64,000 nucleotides of DNA from contig NZ_SNXB01000012.1 of the NCBI RefSeq assembly GCF_004362055.1, forward strand, positions 62,001 to 126,000, read 5' to 3'. A model generated the notes under the pieces. The model worked only from the letters and a program-made list of their open reading frames with translations. It made no database searches and had not been told where the DNA came from. Shown here one piece after another: positions 44,736 to 53,697 of this stretch (within the stretch, counting starts at the first letter, position 1; every line of letters starts with the position of its first letter). The translations under genes were made by a program, and so were the position numbers. The stretch comes from Flavobacterium sp. 245 (GTDB taxonomy: Bacteria > Bacteroidota > Bacteroidia > Flavobacteriales > Flavobacteriaceae).

Positions 44736-45305
44736 ATGAAAAAGAATAAAATATCCTTTGGAACTAATTTTTGGTCAGCTTATGAGGCAGGAACTCCATA
44801 TGATGCTCTGCATGTTTTTTTTGATTTCTCACATCTTGATGAGTATAAACAGATTTTAAGCGAGGTCGCTATATACAGCTACAGGAGGAAGATTTATAAG
44901 CAGGATAATCCTTGCCATGTTTTTGTGATTTATACTGCTTTAAGCTCGTTTCTCAAAGTTTGCAACTGTCTGAAAAGAAGAAGCAGGAAATGGCAGGTGA
45001 AGGGTTCGGGTGACTACAGTTCAATAGTTCATTTGGCTTCACTAAGTAAAGAAGAGTATAAAAATCCTTTTAAGGTGTTTCAAAAGGCATTTGAAGAAAC
45101 ATCATTAGAGCAGTTTGAATTCTTTCTTTGTGAAATCGTGCACCTTTCATTGTCTTCGCACGAAGGAGAATCGGATTATGATATTATAACTCCTTATGTC
45201 CATTTAATCAAAATGCTGGATGCGGGACAGCTTATCATGGAAAGAGGCATTGAAAAGATTAAAAAAGAGAGGCTGTCTGGGGATATTTTATCCCCTGTCG
45301 AATAA
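44736..45305 (+). CDS. Unrecognised protein, first gene of accessory operon
   Basis: A 189-residue soluble protein with many aromatic residues in the first half (FWSAYEAG, HVFFDFSHLDEY) and a basic middle (CLKRRSRKWQVKG). I see no known motif. It is followed 33 bases later by a 538-residue gene and then a 118-residue gene, all plus strand, next to a serine recombinase, so it is probably cargo or control of that element. Confidence 0.72.
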   Translation: MKKNKISFGTNFWSAYEAGTPYDALHVFFDFSHLDEYKQILSEVAIYSYRRKIYKQDNPCHVFVIYTALSSFLKVCNCLKRRSRKWQVKGSGDYSSIVHLASLSKEEYKNPFKVFQKAFEETSLEQFEFFLCEIVHLSLSSHEGESDYDIITPYVHLIKMLDAGQLIMERGIEKIKKERLSGDILSPVE

Positions 45306-45338
45306 AACAACCTTTATAAAAACTTCAAAAAACACACT

Positions 45339-46955
45339 ATGAAAACGCTAGAAAAAATTACATTTCCAGAACTCGAAAATGAGTATTTGGAGAATATTCT
45401 CAGAGAGCTGGTAAATAAGTATAATATTATCCAGCTGTTTTTTACCAGACAAAGTTCGTCTGCTTTCTCAAGCCTTATTGTGAATCTGGACAGCTGTATG
45501 GATGTGCAGAAACTCCAGCAGAGTAAATGGGTTAGAAAAGTTAAAGAAAACTTTCAAATCACCGTATATTTTATCTTTTCTTCAAAGCTTCATCATTATT
45601 ACTCTTTAGGCGATCCTTTTATTGGATTTTATTGTCGCCAGTCTGCTGTAATCTACGAGAATAAAGAATTTGAAAACTCAATTTTCACACAATGGGAATG
45701 GAAAAAATACAAGAAAAGATTTAATGATTACGAAAATAATTTTTATCACGATCATGAGCTTCATAAATGGCAGGTCAAAAATCTCATTTCAGAAAGTGCT
45801 TCAAACGCTGTTTTTACTTCTTATTCAAGGCTCGTTGAATATGATCTCCAATACTTGGAAGAACTGTACTTAGGAAGTAAATCTGGCTCTGTGACTATAA
45901 ATGAGAGAATAGCCAGTCTCTCGGCATATATTCCTGTTATTCAAAGATACTTTGTGAAAAGCTCCAAAGGCAGATATTTTCTTACTGATCTGTTTGAGCA
46001 GGCGAAGGAAGCTTCCAGCGATGATGAGGCATTGTATCGTAATGAAATGTTTAAGGCGGTCGGTGAAGCTGAAGAAAATCTCTGCAATCTTATTGGAGAC
46101 AGATTGAGTGAACTGAAGAAACTAATAAAAAAAGAATATACAGATAAAAAAGAAGTTTTGTGCCAGACCGATAATAAGCCTACAATTTCAGTGCTTGATA
46201 CAGCTGTTCAAGTATTTTTGCAAAGGGCAGAACCAGAACAGATTTATCTGTTTCATGAGACAACCAGCAATGATAAAATAATTTATTATCTATTGCTTAT
46301 TGCCGAAAATGCAGGTAATGAAAAATTAAAACTAATTACCGATTGTTTAAAAAACAAGACAGGTGGGAAATGTAATTTTGTTCTAATCAGCCACAGCCGT
46401 TACTGGATACAGAATAATCTCTATGAATATCAGAGTTTTTTTGAGAAAATCATAAAAGAAAATTATCTGATTTATTCATCAAATGAGTATCATCCAGAAT
46501 TTCACTGGGAAGAACCGCACAAACCTTATTACGGGGACCTTCACCTTTTTTATAAATCGGTAGAAAAATGTGCGGAGCAGTTTTCTGCAACAGCCCACAA
46601 CAATGAGGAAAACTACTGTGGGCTGGGTTGTTTATTCGCACAGTTTTTTCTTTCGTTCTGCAGAACCTATATTTTCGTAAAAACCTATTATATGCCCAAT
46701 TACTTGTCAAGCAAGACATTGTGGAATTTATGCATTTACGCGGATAATGATATTAAAAAGTACAATTATTTACTTGAGACGTTCTGGACAGAAATATTTC
46801 CTTATCTGGATGCAAATAGAACTGTTTCTCATGGATTAACAAGGCTTGACGCAGAAAAGGTTTCTCAGATGGAAATGATTGTCACAAATCTTAGCAACGA
46901 ACTTCATAAACTGGTAATTGAAGGCGGGCTTTTAAAAATTTATGAGCAGGACTGA
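45339..46955 (+). CDS. Unrecognised 538-aa protein, second gene of accessory operon
   Basis: A soluble, aromatic-rich protein. The first 110 residues hold a SSSAFSSLIVNLD stretch, and residues 115-270 look helical, with a layout that recalls nucleotidyltransferase-HEPN proteins. I cannot find the G-S-x-D-x-D catalytic signature, so this is a weak hint only. The C-terminal half has several Cys and His (NEENYCGLGCLF) but no regular zinc motif. The gene sits between two small genes in the same operon. Confidence 0.72.
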   Translation: MKTLEKITFPELENEYLENILRELVNKYNIIQLFFTRQSSSAFSSLIVNLDSCMDVQKLQQSKWVRKVKENFQITVYFIFSSKLHHYYSLGDPFIGFYCRQSAVIYENKEFENSIFTQWEWKKYKKRFNDYENNFYHDHELHKWQVKNLISESASNAVFTSYSRLVEYDLQYLEELYLGSKSGSVTINERIASLSAYIPVIQRYFVKSSKGRYFLTDLFEQAKEASSDDEALYRNEMFKAVGEAEENLCNLIGDRLSELKKLIKKEYTDKKEVLCQTDNKPTISVLDTAVQVFLQRAEPEQIYLFHETTSNDKIIYYLLLIAENAGNEKLKLITDCLKNKTGGKCNFVLISHSRYWIQNNLYEYQSFFEKIIKENYLIYSSNEYHPEFHWEEPHKPYYGDLHLFYKSVEKCAEQFSATAHNNEENYCGLGCLFAQFFLSFCRTYIFVKTYYMPNYLSSKTLWNLCIYADNDIKKYNYLLETFWTEIFPYLDANRTVSHGLTRLDAEKVSQMEMIVTNLSNELHKLVIEGGLLKIYEQD

Positions 46956-46979
46956 TTTGGTAAAATTAATTTAAGAATA

Positions 46980-47336
46980 ATGGCTATGGAGACAGATGAA
47001 ATTAGAAAATTGGAAAAAATCGGAGTGTTAAGCGAAAGGCTGCTTAATACTCTGAAACCAGCCGAGGATAAAAGAGGAATGTATAACGCAGAGATCAGGA
47101 TATACGATTATTATGAACTTGTTTCCATTATAAGGAATCTGATGAAGCTCTGCATAATCGCTTTAGACAGGGACAGCGCAGAAGTTCCTCCAACAATTCA
47201 AAACCAGAATATTGATGTCGGGCTAATACTGGGAGTTGCACTTCAGTTATTTCCGATTGATGAATTTGAACTTATAAACGAAATTAGTGATTTATACCAT
47301 TGCCAGAAAGGTGAAACTATAGTTGATTCTAAATAG
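46980..47336 (+). CDS. Unrecognised 118-aa protein, third gene of accessory operon
   Basis: A small acidic helical protein (EIRKLEKIGVLSERLL at the start) with no known motif. Starts at 46980 or at Met-3. It follows the 538-residue gene by 24 bases and ends the operon. Confidence 0.68.
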   Translation: MAMETDEIRKLEKIGVLSERLLNTLKPAEDKRGMYNAEIRIYDYYELVSIIRNLMKLCIIALDRDSAEVPPTIQNQNIDVGLILGVALQLFPIDEFELINEISDLYHCQKGETIVDSK

Positions 47337-47389
47337 CAAAAAACGTTTCATGTACATATTATGTCCATGAAAATAAGACGAGAGAGCTT

Positions 47390-47504
47390 TATCTTTGTTT
47401 GAATTTAAAAGAACATTCTTGGGCTTTCACAGGTATATTTTACTTATCAAAGCCAGAATATTAACTCATATCTTTACAAATATCCCCACCATATTTTGAA
47501 CGGG
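47390..47504 (+). promoter_or_regulatory. Promoter-like boxes before the recombinase genes
   Basis: TATCTTTG at 47390-47397 fits TAnnTTTG. Further down, CCATATTTTGAACGGG (47489-47504) is identical over 16 bases to 53619-53634, which lies 64 bases before the gene at 53698. The repeat suggests a common control site in the two mobile modules. Confidence 0.45.
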
Positions 47505-47554
47505 ATAAATTAAAAAAAGTGTTTTAAATTTATAGCGCAGAGTGATTGTTGAAC

Positions 47555-47580
47555 AAAAAAGACCAGTGATGGTCTTTTTT
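47555..47580 (+). terminator. Hairpin terminator before the small recombinase partner
   Basis: AAAAAAGACCA pairs with TGGTCTTTTTT around a four-base loop. It lies between the promoter-like box and the gene at 47601, so it may act as an attenuator on the recombinase transcript. Confidence 0.75.
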
Positions 47581-47600
47581 TAATGAAGAGGAATTTTATA

Positions 47601-47870
47601 ATGAAAAACGGAGCAACGGATGAGAAGAGAAGAATCACCCGAGGAAAAACTTTTGTAAATTTACAAATTGAAAAACAGGGGGTTAGGTTTGATGAAAGAG
47701 AAAGGATTGTTTGTGATGCAGAAAAAAAGCCCAAAACGAATGAAGGGAAATTAACAATTGAAGAATTAAGAAGATGCAGAGGTTTTGAAGAAATTTCAGA
47801 ATCAGATGGAAATGAAATAATTGAAAGCTTATTTCAATTAGCGATGATAGTTTATAATTTTAAAATGTAA
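47601..47870 (+). CDS. Small protein upstream of the recombinase, unknown
   Basis: A protein of 89 residues (95 if read from the ATG at 47583, which lies in the T-run of the hairpin and is less likely). The N-terminal half is basic (DEKRRITRGKTF), and the end is acidic and helical (TIEELRRCRGFEEISESDGNEIIE). It ends five bases before the recombinase start. A directionality or control factor is possible by position; there is no HTH I can point to. Confidence 0.65.
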   Translation: MKNGATDEKRRITRGKTFVNLQIEKQGVRFDERERIVCDAEKKPKTNEGKLTIEELRRCRGFEEISESDGNEIIESLFQLAMIVYNFKM

Positions 47871-47874
47871 AATT

Positions 47875-49527
47875 ATGGGAATTGAAAGTTTTAAAAAATT
47901 TCAAAAAGAGAAATTGGCCCAAAGAGCTGAGGTAAAAGAAATCTGGGGTTATACTAGAGTAAGTTCCAAATTACAGCTGGTAAACAACAGCCTTGAAGAA
48001 CAGCGTATAGAAATAATACAATTTGCTTCTAAAAATGGATATACACTCAAAAACATACTTGGAGGCACTTACGAAAGCGCATCGGGGGATTTTACCAGAA
48101 AAGAGTTTACAAGATTATTAGAAGAGGTTAAAAGCGCAAAGCAGAAACCTTTTGCAATCGCGATAAAATTTATCAGCAGGTTTTCCAGAACGGGAGGCAA
48201 CGCTATAACTATTGTTCATGAACTGGTGGATAAACTAGGCGTGCATTTAATTGAAACTTCTTCAGGACTGTGTACTAATGATGAATACAGTAAACTTGAT
48301 ATTTACAGCAAGCTTTTAGACGCCAGAAGGGAAAACATGGACAGGCTTGAAAAAACAATTCCAGGCATGAAAGCACTGCTCCGATCAGGAAACTGGCTTG
48401 GCAAAGCCCCCAGAGGTTATACAATGAGAGGAAAGAAAGTAGGAGATTATTCTTTAATGCAGGAGAAGCAGTCCATTACGATAAATTTGGAGGGAGAGAT
48501 TTTAAAAAAAGCTTGGAAATGGAAGCTTGCAGGAGAGAGGGATTTTGTAATAAGAGAGAAACTCGCAAAGCTGAATTTAAATATTACAAAACAATCGCTT
48601 GGCTCTATGTGGCGCAATCCTTTTTACTGCGGAATATCGGTTAATGCACTGCTTGAAGAGCCAGTTAAAGGAAACTGGACAGGATTAGTAAGTGAGGAAG
48701 ATTTTCTGAAAGTTGACGCGATGCTCTCCGAAAGTAAAGTGCCAGTTAAAGAATACTCCAAAAGCAAGATCAATGAGTTCAGACCATTGACAGGTTTTTT
48801 AAGATGCGAATGCGGATGCCTTCTCACAAGTTACGTGGTAAGAAAAAAGAATGCGCATTACTATAAATGTCAGAAATGCAGAAATGCCAGTTTTAATGCA
48901 TTGACCACCTCACATTCAAAAACAGAAGGATTGAATGATTCTTTTGAAAAACTGTTATCAAAATATACATTAAGTTCTCAATTTATAGAACCTTTTAAAT
49001 TTCAGCTGAATAAACTTTTTGAGATTGTGGAAAATGAAGGCAGGGAAGAGATAAAAGGTCTGCTTGCAAGGAAAAAAGATTTAGAATCGAAAATTGAAAA
49101 TCTGGATAAACGCTATTTTGACAATCCGAATTTTGGGGATGAAAAATACAATAGATACTCACTTCAGTTTGATATGGAATTAAAGGATGTTGATCTTCAG
49201 ATTGCCTCAAATAAAAAAATAATATCTAACCACAGCAGACATATTGATAAAGTGGTCGAAAAGGTTACAAATATCAATAAATACTGGAGAGAAGGAGATA
49301 TTGACAGTAAAATAAGAATCCAGAATTTAGTATTTCCAGAAGGATTGTCAATTAGGGCTGAAAACAGGGAATATCTAACCGGAAGAGTAAACTCTATTTT
49401 TGGCTTAGTATCAACGTTTACTGGTATTGACAGAGGTAATAAAAAACAAAAAACCCATCAAAAAGTTGATGGGTTATTCTCTGTAGCGGGAACACGACTC
49501 GAGTCTCTATCCTTTAAATCTCATTAA
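47875..49527 (+). CDS. Large serine recombinase (site-specific integrase)
   Basis: A 550-residue recombinase with an N-terminal resolvase domain: GYTRVSSKLQ with the nucleophile Ser, and IKFISRFSRTGGN. A recombinase domain follows (LRSGNWLGKAPRGYT), then a zinc ribbon (CECGCLL and YKCQKCR), and a coiled coil near residues 390-460. The last 16 or so residues (SVAGTRLESL) are encoded by an att-like repeat that, on the other strand, is the 3' end of a tRNA-like sequence. The tail of the protein therefore depends on where the element is inserted. Confidence 0.94.
   Translation: MGIESFKKFQKEKLAQRAEVKEIWGYTRVSSKLQLVNNSLEEQRIEIIQFASKNGYTLKNILGGTYESASGDFTRKEFTRLLEEVKSAKQKPFAIAIKFISRFSRTGGNAITIVHELVDKLGVHLIETSSGLCTNDEYSKLDIYSKLLDARRENMDRLEKTIPGMKALLRSGNWLGKAPRGYTMRGKKVGDYSLMQEKQSITINLEGEILKKAWKWKLAGERDFVIREKLAKLNLNITKQSLGSMWRNPFYCGISVNALLEEPVKGNWTGLVSEEDFLKVDAMLSESKVPVKEYSKSKINEFRPLTGFLRCECGCLLTSYVVRKKNAHYYKCQKCRNASFNALTTSHSKTEGLNDSFEKLLSKYTLSSQFIEPFKFQLNKLFEIVENEGREEIKGLLARKKDLESKIENLDKRYFDNPNFGDEKYNRYSLQFDMELKDVDLQIASNKKIISNHSRHIDKVVEKVTNINKYWREGDIDSKIRIQNLVFPEGLSIRAENREYLTGRVNSIFGLVSTFTGIDRGNKKQKTHQKVDGLFSVAGTRLESLSFKSH
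49452..49475 (-). terminator. Minus-strand terminator of a tRNA-like remnant, inside the recombinase ORF
   Basis: A 10-bp stem AACCCATCAA/TTGATGGGTT with an AAAG loop and, on the minus strand, a T-run. It follows the TTCCCGCTAC acceptor-like end on the minus strand, as for a tRNA gene. Confidence 0.75.
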
Positions 49528-49618
49528 ATCATACAAAATCAAACGACAACTAATTAATGCTCCCATTCAAATAAACTAACCACTCCAACCAGCCTCCCTC
49601 TTACCGGCTAAAACCATA
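49483..49618 (+). repeat. att-like direct repeat, copy 3 of 3 (at recombinase 3' end)
   Basis: Starts GTAGCGGGAACACGACTCGA and shares the AAATCAAACGACAACTAA and ATTCAAATAAAC blocks and the CCGGC-like end with the copies at 1033 and 12773. It overlaps the last 45 bases of the recombinase gene, as expected for an attachment site used by that enzyme. Confidence 0.65.
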
Positions 49619-49624
49619 CTAAAT

Positions 49625-49661
49625 AAAGCCTGCCGTATCAAAACACTGCAGGCTTTTTTTT
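49625..49661 (+). terminator. Terminator downstream of the recombinase
   Basis: AAAGCCTGC pairs with GCAGGCTTT around a 14-base loop, followed by T residues. Confidence 0.8.
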
Positions 49662-49716
49662 CAATCAATAAACTGCTCCCAGAAAAAAGAACAAATTCCC
49701 GCCCGCAGCAAAAACA

Positions 49717-51693
49717 TCACTTCTTTACAATCAGATAAGACAGCGCCGGATCCTGCAGCAGCCGCTGCATCTCGCTATAGATAATATCCTGCACATCGCG
49801 CCTAATCTGGCTGAAGTTCTGCTGGATCATAGCATTATCGAGTTTTCTCACCGGAGGTATTTCCTTATAGCTTTCGTCTTCTTTCCCAAGCGCCTCATGG
49901 TCGTTTACAATTTCGCAGTGGAAGGTCTTCAGACGGATCCTGCACTGCGGATCATCGGCTGTCATGCCCACAAACTCCCCAGAGCTCAATGAAGAAATCT
50001 TCGAAGGCGGAACGGCCGCTTCGAGCTGTCTTGATCTGCTTATCGACGTATCGGAGCTGTTAATGGAAATACTCTCGCGGTCCTGCATGATTTTGCCGAA
50101 ACGCTCCGAGAGCTGTTTGGCCGTATCCCCTGTCACCTGTCCCGAGATAATATTTCCCGTGATGTTCATAATGACATCGGCCTGCTCGCGTCCGTAATCT
50201 TTGCGCAGCTGGCTGAAGTCCTGCACCCCAAGACAGGTGCTTACCTTGTTGCTTCTGGCCGTGGCAATCAGGCTGTCCATATTATTGAGATAAATAGTAG
50301 GGAACTCATCAAAAATAAGGCTCGATTTGAGCTTTCCTTTTTTATTGACCAGTTTCACCAGCCGGTTCACATACAGCGATAATACCGCACCGTAAATCTG
50401 TATTTTCTGCGGGTTGTTTCCCATGCAGATAATCTTGGGTTCCAACGGATTATTGATATCCAGGGTAAAATCATTTCCAGAGAGCACATAATACAATTGC
50501 GGGGAGGACAGCCTGGCCATGGCTACCTTGGCTGAAGCTATCTGTCCTTCCAGCTGCTCCATCGCATCATTGAGATAGGCATTGATAAAAGGGTTGATAA
50601 GTACCTCGATCTCCTTGTCTGTGCGCAGCAGCGTAAAGAGACTGTCATAGTCGGCCTGCATGAGCTCGATGACATGCGGCAGGGTACAGAATTCCCCGTC
50701 CTTGTAGCGTCTGAGATACCAGATGACAGCCGATAAAAAATTGATCGGTGACTCCACAAAAAAGTCTCCCTGGCGTTTGATCCATTCGCGGTTGAGTCCC
50801 ATCAGTATGGTTCTGGCAGACTCCGAAGCATCGGTGATGTCTTCCATACTCTGTGGATCCAGCGGATTGCAGCGGTGCATGATGTTATCAAAATTAATAA
50901 AATAACATTTGGGCTCAACGGCATACACCTGCTTGTATTTTTCAAAAGTATTGTAGACAATTTTGGAAAGGTCATCGTATTTAAAATCATACACAAACAT
51001 GCTGAAGCCTTTGGCAATGTGCTGGGTAATGACATGGCGGATGACAAAGTAGGATTTACCCGAACCCGGGGTGCCCAAAACCAAAAGCCCGCGAAACGGA
51101 TTGATGATATTAATCCAACTTTTTCGAAGCTTGTTTTTTAAATAATACTGCGCCGGCAGGTTGATGGAATATTCATTTTCCAAGAGGCGTTCTTCCTGGG
51201 GAAAGGTTTCATTTTCACTGTTGAAAATATCTATGGCAGAGAGCCTGCTGCGGATCAGACGCGAGAGCAGTGTCCCGCCTGAAAGCACCAGCAGAAAGCC
51301 TGCCGAAGCTGCCAGCATATAAACAGCTGCAGCATACTGAACCTCAGCAGCCAACAACAGCAACAGCCCGCTTAAAAAGTACAGCAGCAGTCCCAAAACC
51401 ATCCGGCGAAGTGCCGTGGCAAACTGCAGTTTTTCATCCTTTTTTCCCTTCGCCCCCAGCAGTGAAATCAAAAGCAGTCCGAGCGCCGCGCACTTGGAAA
51501 TGTAAAAATTTCCAAAGAGTCCTGTACTGTACACCGAACCCAGGATTTTATCTCCCAGCGGCCCAGTAAAATTCAATGCCTTAAAAGCTTCATAACAGTA
51601 ATAGTAAAAATGCCCAAGCAGCAAAAGGATGCTGATGAGCCTTGTCATATCGAGTATTTTTCTCAGTGCCTGTTCGTTTTCCCCTGTCTGCAT
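49717..51693 (-). CDS. Coupling protein (TraG/VirD4-type, MobC-like) of the mobilisation module
   Basis: A 658-residue T4SS coupling ATPase with four N-terminal membrane helices (to about 155), Walker A VLGTPGSGKSYFVIR and Walker B LIFDEFPTIYL, and the GVQDFSQL region. It would hand relaxase-bound DNA to a conjugation channel. Such proteins are often called MobC in Bacteroides elements. It is downstream of mobB and mobA, the standard order. No channel genes (tra/trb) are present, so the element depends on a helper. The gene is much richer in G+C than most of the window. Confidence 0.92.
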   Translation of the reverse strand: MQTGENEQALRKILDMTRLISILLLLGHFYYYCYEAFKALNFTGPLGDKILGSVYSTGLFGNFYISKCAALGLLLISLLGAKGKKDEKLQFATALRRMVLGLLLYFLSGLLLLLAAEVQYAAAVYMLAASAGFLLVLSGGTLLSRLIRSRLSAIDIFNSENETFPQEERLLENEYSINLPAQYYLKNKLRKSWINIINPFRGLLVLGTPGSGKSYFVIRHVITQHIAKGFSMFVYDFKYDDLSKIVYNTFEKYKQVYAVEPKCYFINFDNIMHRCNPLDPQSMEDITDASESARTILMGLNREWIKRQGDFFVESPINFLSAVIWYLRRYKDGEFCTLPHVIELMQADYDSLFTLLRTDKEIEVLINPFINAYLNDAMEQLEGQIASAKVAMARLSSPQLYYVLSGNDFTLDINNPLEPKIICMGNNPQKIQIYGAVLSLYVNRLVKLVNKKGKLKSSLIFDEFPTIYLNNMDSLIATARSNKVSTCLGVQDFSQLRKDYGREQADVIMNITGNIISGQVTGDTAKQLSERFGKIMQDRESISINSSDTSISRSRQLEAAVPPSKISSLSSGEFVGMTADDPQCRIRLKTFHCEIVNDHEALGKEDESYKEIPPVRKLDNAMIQQNFSQIRRDVQDIIYSEMQRLLQDPALSYLIVKK

Positions 51694-51723
51694 GGCGCTA
51701 AATTTTAATTATTTTATTTAAAA

Positions 51724-53001
51724 TCAATTCCTGTCCGCAGCACCTTTTCTTCTGCTTTTCCTGCGCCTTGCCTTAAACTTTCCAGCCACATAATCTCCCT
51801 GCCATTCGGGCTTGAATAGTTCCTCCAGCACCTTCACCGAAATACCATCTGAAGCGCTTTCCAAAGTGCTTTCCAAAGCAGTTTCTTTCGGCTCTTGAGA
51901 AGCCGTCTGCGGGACTATTCCATCCCCTGAAACCTCTGCTGCTTTGGTAGTAGTGCCGCAGCGTTCGAGCATCCCTTTGGCGCTGTAGTTTTTCCCCAGC
52001 GCACTGCCGTTCAAAACACATTTGGCGAGATGATCCACATAGGTTATTCCATAAACCTGTCCCCCGGCACTTTTTCGCAAAACCACATCGATACCTTCTT
52101 TGTGCAGCTGGGAAACCAGCTTTTCCAGATCCATGTCGCGACGCAGCAAAGCGCCGTCCACAGCGCTTCTGATCCTGTTCTTTTCAAATACCTTCTCACT
52201 ACTGTTCAGCGCATATCGACGCTCTAAAAAAGCAAGCGTGGGTTTCATCGCAAAATCACTTGCCTTTATAGGAACTCCCGTGGCTTTCCCATCCTTGTCC
52301 AGGATGTGGTACACCAGTCCCCCGGTCTTAAAAATCCTCGAATCTTCACTCCCCCTGTCGGCCCTTATATTGTACAGCTGCAGCACGGCATTGAGCTCTG
52401 AAAGCGAGCTGTATTTATAATGTAAAAGCACTGCATTAAGCACCCCTGACATGGCTTTTTTAGACTCGGATCTGCCATATAAAACCCTGCCTGCCCAGGC
52501 AGGTTTTACAAAAGGAATCTCTTCCATCACCCTGCCCTGCGCCGGCACCAATCTGAACTCTTTTTCGATTTCTTTTCTGGCTTTTTCAGACTGGTTTTTC
52601 CCGATGTTCTGCATGTCGATCCGCGAACCGTCATGCCAGACTTTTATGGAGACGAGATGGATGTGTGGATGTCCTGCATCATCATGCCGGTAAACCAGAT
52701 AAGGCTGCTCCCCGAAGCCTATCTTTTCCATATACGCGCCGGCTATCCGCAGGAGCTTTTCTGTGGAATAATTCTCAGAGGGATGAAAGTTTAAAGAGAT
52801 GTGCACGCTGTTTCTTTTTACATTACCATTCAGCGCATTCTGATGCAGCAGCCTGCCAAGTTTCATAGCCTGATTCAGGCTTTCGGCCGGGGCAGGATAA
52901 TTGCCTTCCCCGATACACTCCGCGACACCCTCTTTGACCTTATTTTCGTTGTAGCTCAAAATGCTCCGCACCGAATATCCTGTATTTATGACTGCAACCA
53001 T
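51724..53001 (-). CDS. mobB: Relaxase/mobilisation nuclease MobB (copy 2)
   Basis: A relaxase of about 425 residues with NSVHISLNFHPSE and the YRHDDAGHPHIHLV metal motif, the same family as the 32615 copy. I chose the start MVAVINTGYS (53001) over an upstream ATG at 53019, because it gives the same 16-base overlap with mobA as in copy 1. The C-terminal tail is basic (FKARRRKSRRKG). The gene has high G+C unlike copy 1. Confidence 0.92.
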   Translation of the reverse strand: MVAVINTGYSVRSILSYNENKVKEGVAECIGEGNYPAPAESLNQAMKLGRLLHQNALNGNVKRNSVHISLNFHPSENYSTEKLLRIAGAYMEKIGFGEQPYLVYRHDDAGHPHIHLVSIKVWHDGSRIDMQNIGKNQSEKARKEIEKEFRLVPAQGRVMEEIPFVKPAWAGRVLYGRSESKKAMSGVLNAVLLHYKYSSLSELNAVLQLYNIRADRGSEDSRIFKTGGLVYHILDKDGKATGVPIKASDFAMKPTLAFLERRYALNSSEKVFEKNRIRSAVDGALLRRDMDLEKLVSQLHKEGIDVVLRKSAGGQVYGITYVDHLAKCVLNGSALGKNYSAKGMLERCGTTTKAAEVSGDGIVPQTASQEPKETALESTLESASDGISVKVLEELFKPEWQGDYVAGKFKARRRKSRRKGAADRN

Positions 53002-53393
53002 TTTTCTGTAATTTTCCATGTCATTTCCTGGATCTGCTCCACCTGGTACAGCAGCCTTTCACGCTGTGCTGCGGTGCTTAAAATCCACTGCCTGAACTCC
53101 GGGATCTGCTTTATACCATACAGTTTTTTAACGCTCTGGTTAAAGTTATTTCCAAGGGCCGTGAGCTCCTTTCTCAGACGGATGTATTCGAGCATAAATT
53201 CGTCAAGTGATGTATCCCGGTGCCTGACCGTTACAGGCTTATGCAAAAGGCAGTTTCTGAGGTATTCGCTCATCTGCCTGCAGGCTGTCGCTTTGAATCT
53301 TCTTTCCAGCGCCGCATATTCGGCAGTGGTAAAGCGCACCGCGGCGATGCGCGTTCTGTTTAAAATTTCTTTTTCCATCTTCTTTCCCATCAT
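52986..53393 (-). CDS. mobA: Mobilisation accessory protein MobA (copy 2)
   Basis: A 135-residue relaxosome protein with RTRIAAVRFTTAEYAALERRF at its start and the ALGNNFNQSVKKL helix, corresponding feature by feature to the 33856 copy. It lies 52 bases below the oriT-like structure and overlaps mobB by 16 bases. Confidence 0.9.
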   Translation of the reverse strand: MMGKKMEKEILNRTRIAAVRFTTAEYAALERRFKATACRQMSEYLRNCLLHKPVTVRHRDTSLDEFMLEYIRLRKELTALGNNFNQSVKKLYGIKQIPEFRQWILSTAAQRERLLYQVEQIQEMTWKITEKWLQS

Positions 53394-53444
53394 CTTTATG
53401 TTTTCTTTCCAGTTTCTTTTTTACTTCTTTTCCTTCCGGTTTCA

Positions 53445-53525
53445 CTGCCCCCGAGTTCCGAGCCGGGGCAACCAGATTCGTTTGTTTAACAAACGGACAT
53501 CTGGCCGACTGCAGGAACGGGGCAG
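53445..53525 (-). other. oriT: oriT-like structured site upstream of mobA (copy 2)
   Basis: Outer CTGCCCC (53445-53451) with GGGGCAG (53519-53525), GTTCC (53455-53459) with GGAAC (53514-53518), inner CCAGAT (53472-53477) with ATCTGG (53499-53504), core CGTTTGTT-T-AACAAACG (53479-53495). The unpaired CGAGTTCCGAG and CAGGAACG strings are the same as in copy 1, while the outer, inner and core stems have changed on both sides together. Confidence 0.75.
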
Positions 53526-53618
53526 TCTTACAGCAGCTGAATAACAATTATTATAGAAGCCATTTTAATGCTGCTGACAACGAAATTATAAAAGGATCTC
53601 CAGTCCATCCCATCGGGT

Positions 53619-53662
53619 CCATATTTTGAACGGGGTGTTTTTAAAGCTTCTGCCTATCTTTG
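53619..53662 (+). promoter_or_regulatory. Shared 16-mer and TATCTTTG promoter box before the 97-aa gene
   Basis: CCATATTTTGAACGGG (53619-53634) is identical to 47489-47504. TATCTTTG (53655-53662) matches the TAnnTTTG consensus, 36 bases before the ATG at 53698. Confidence 0.55.
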
Positions 53663-53697
53663 AATGATTAAATTATTAATTTAAAAACGTGTGAACT

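Noticed and set aside
12773..49618. Treating 12.8-49.6 kb as one integrated element bounded by att-like repeats
   Set aside because: It would include the glg operon and the envelope cluster, which look like host genes. The repeats are better seen as separate scars, though a composite island cannot be excluded.
52801..53544. Long plus-strand ORF of 247 aa opposite mobA and mobB
   Set aside because: It is a shadow frame in G+C-rich DNA; the minus-strand mob genes have clear motifs.
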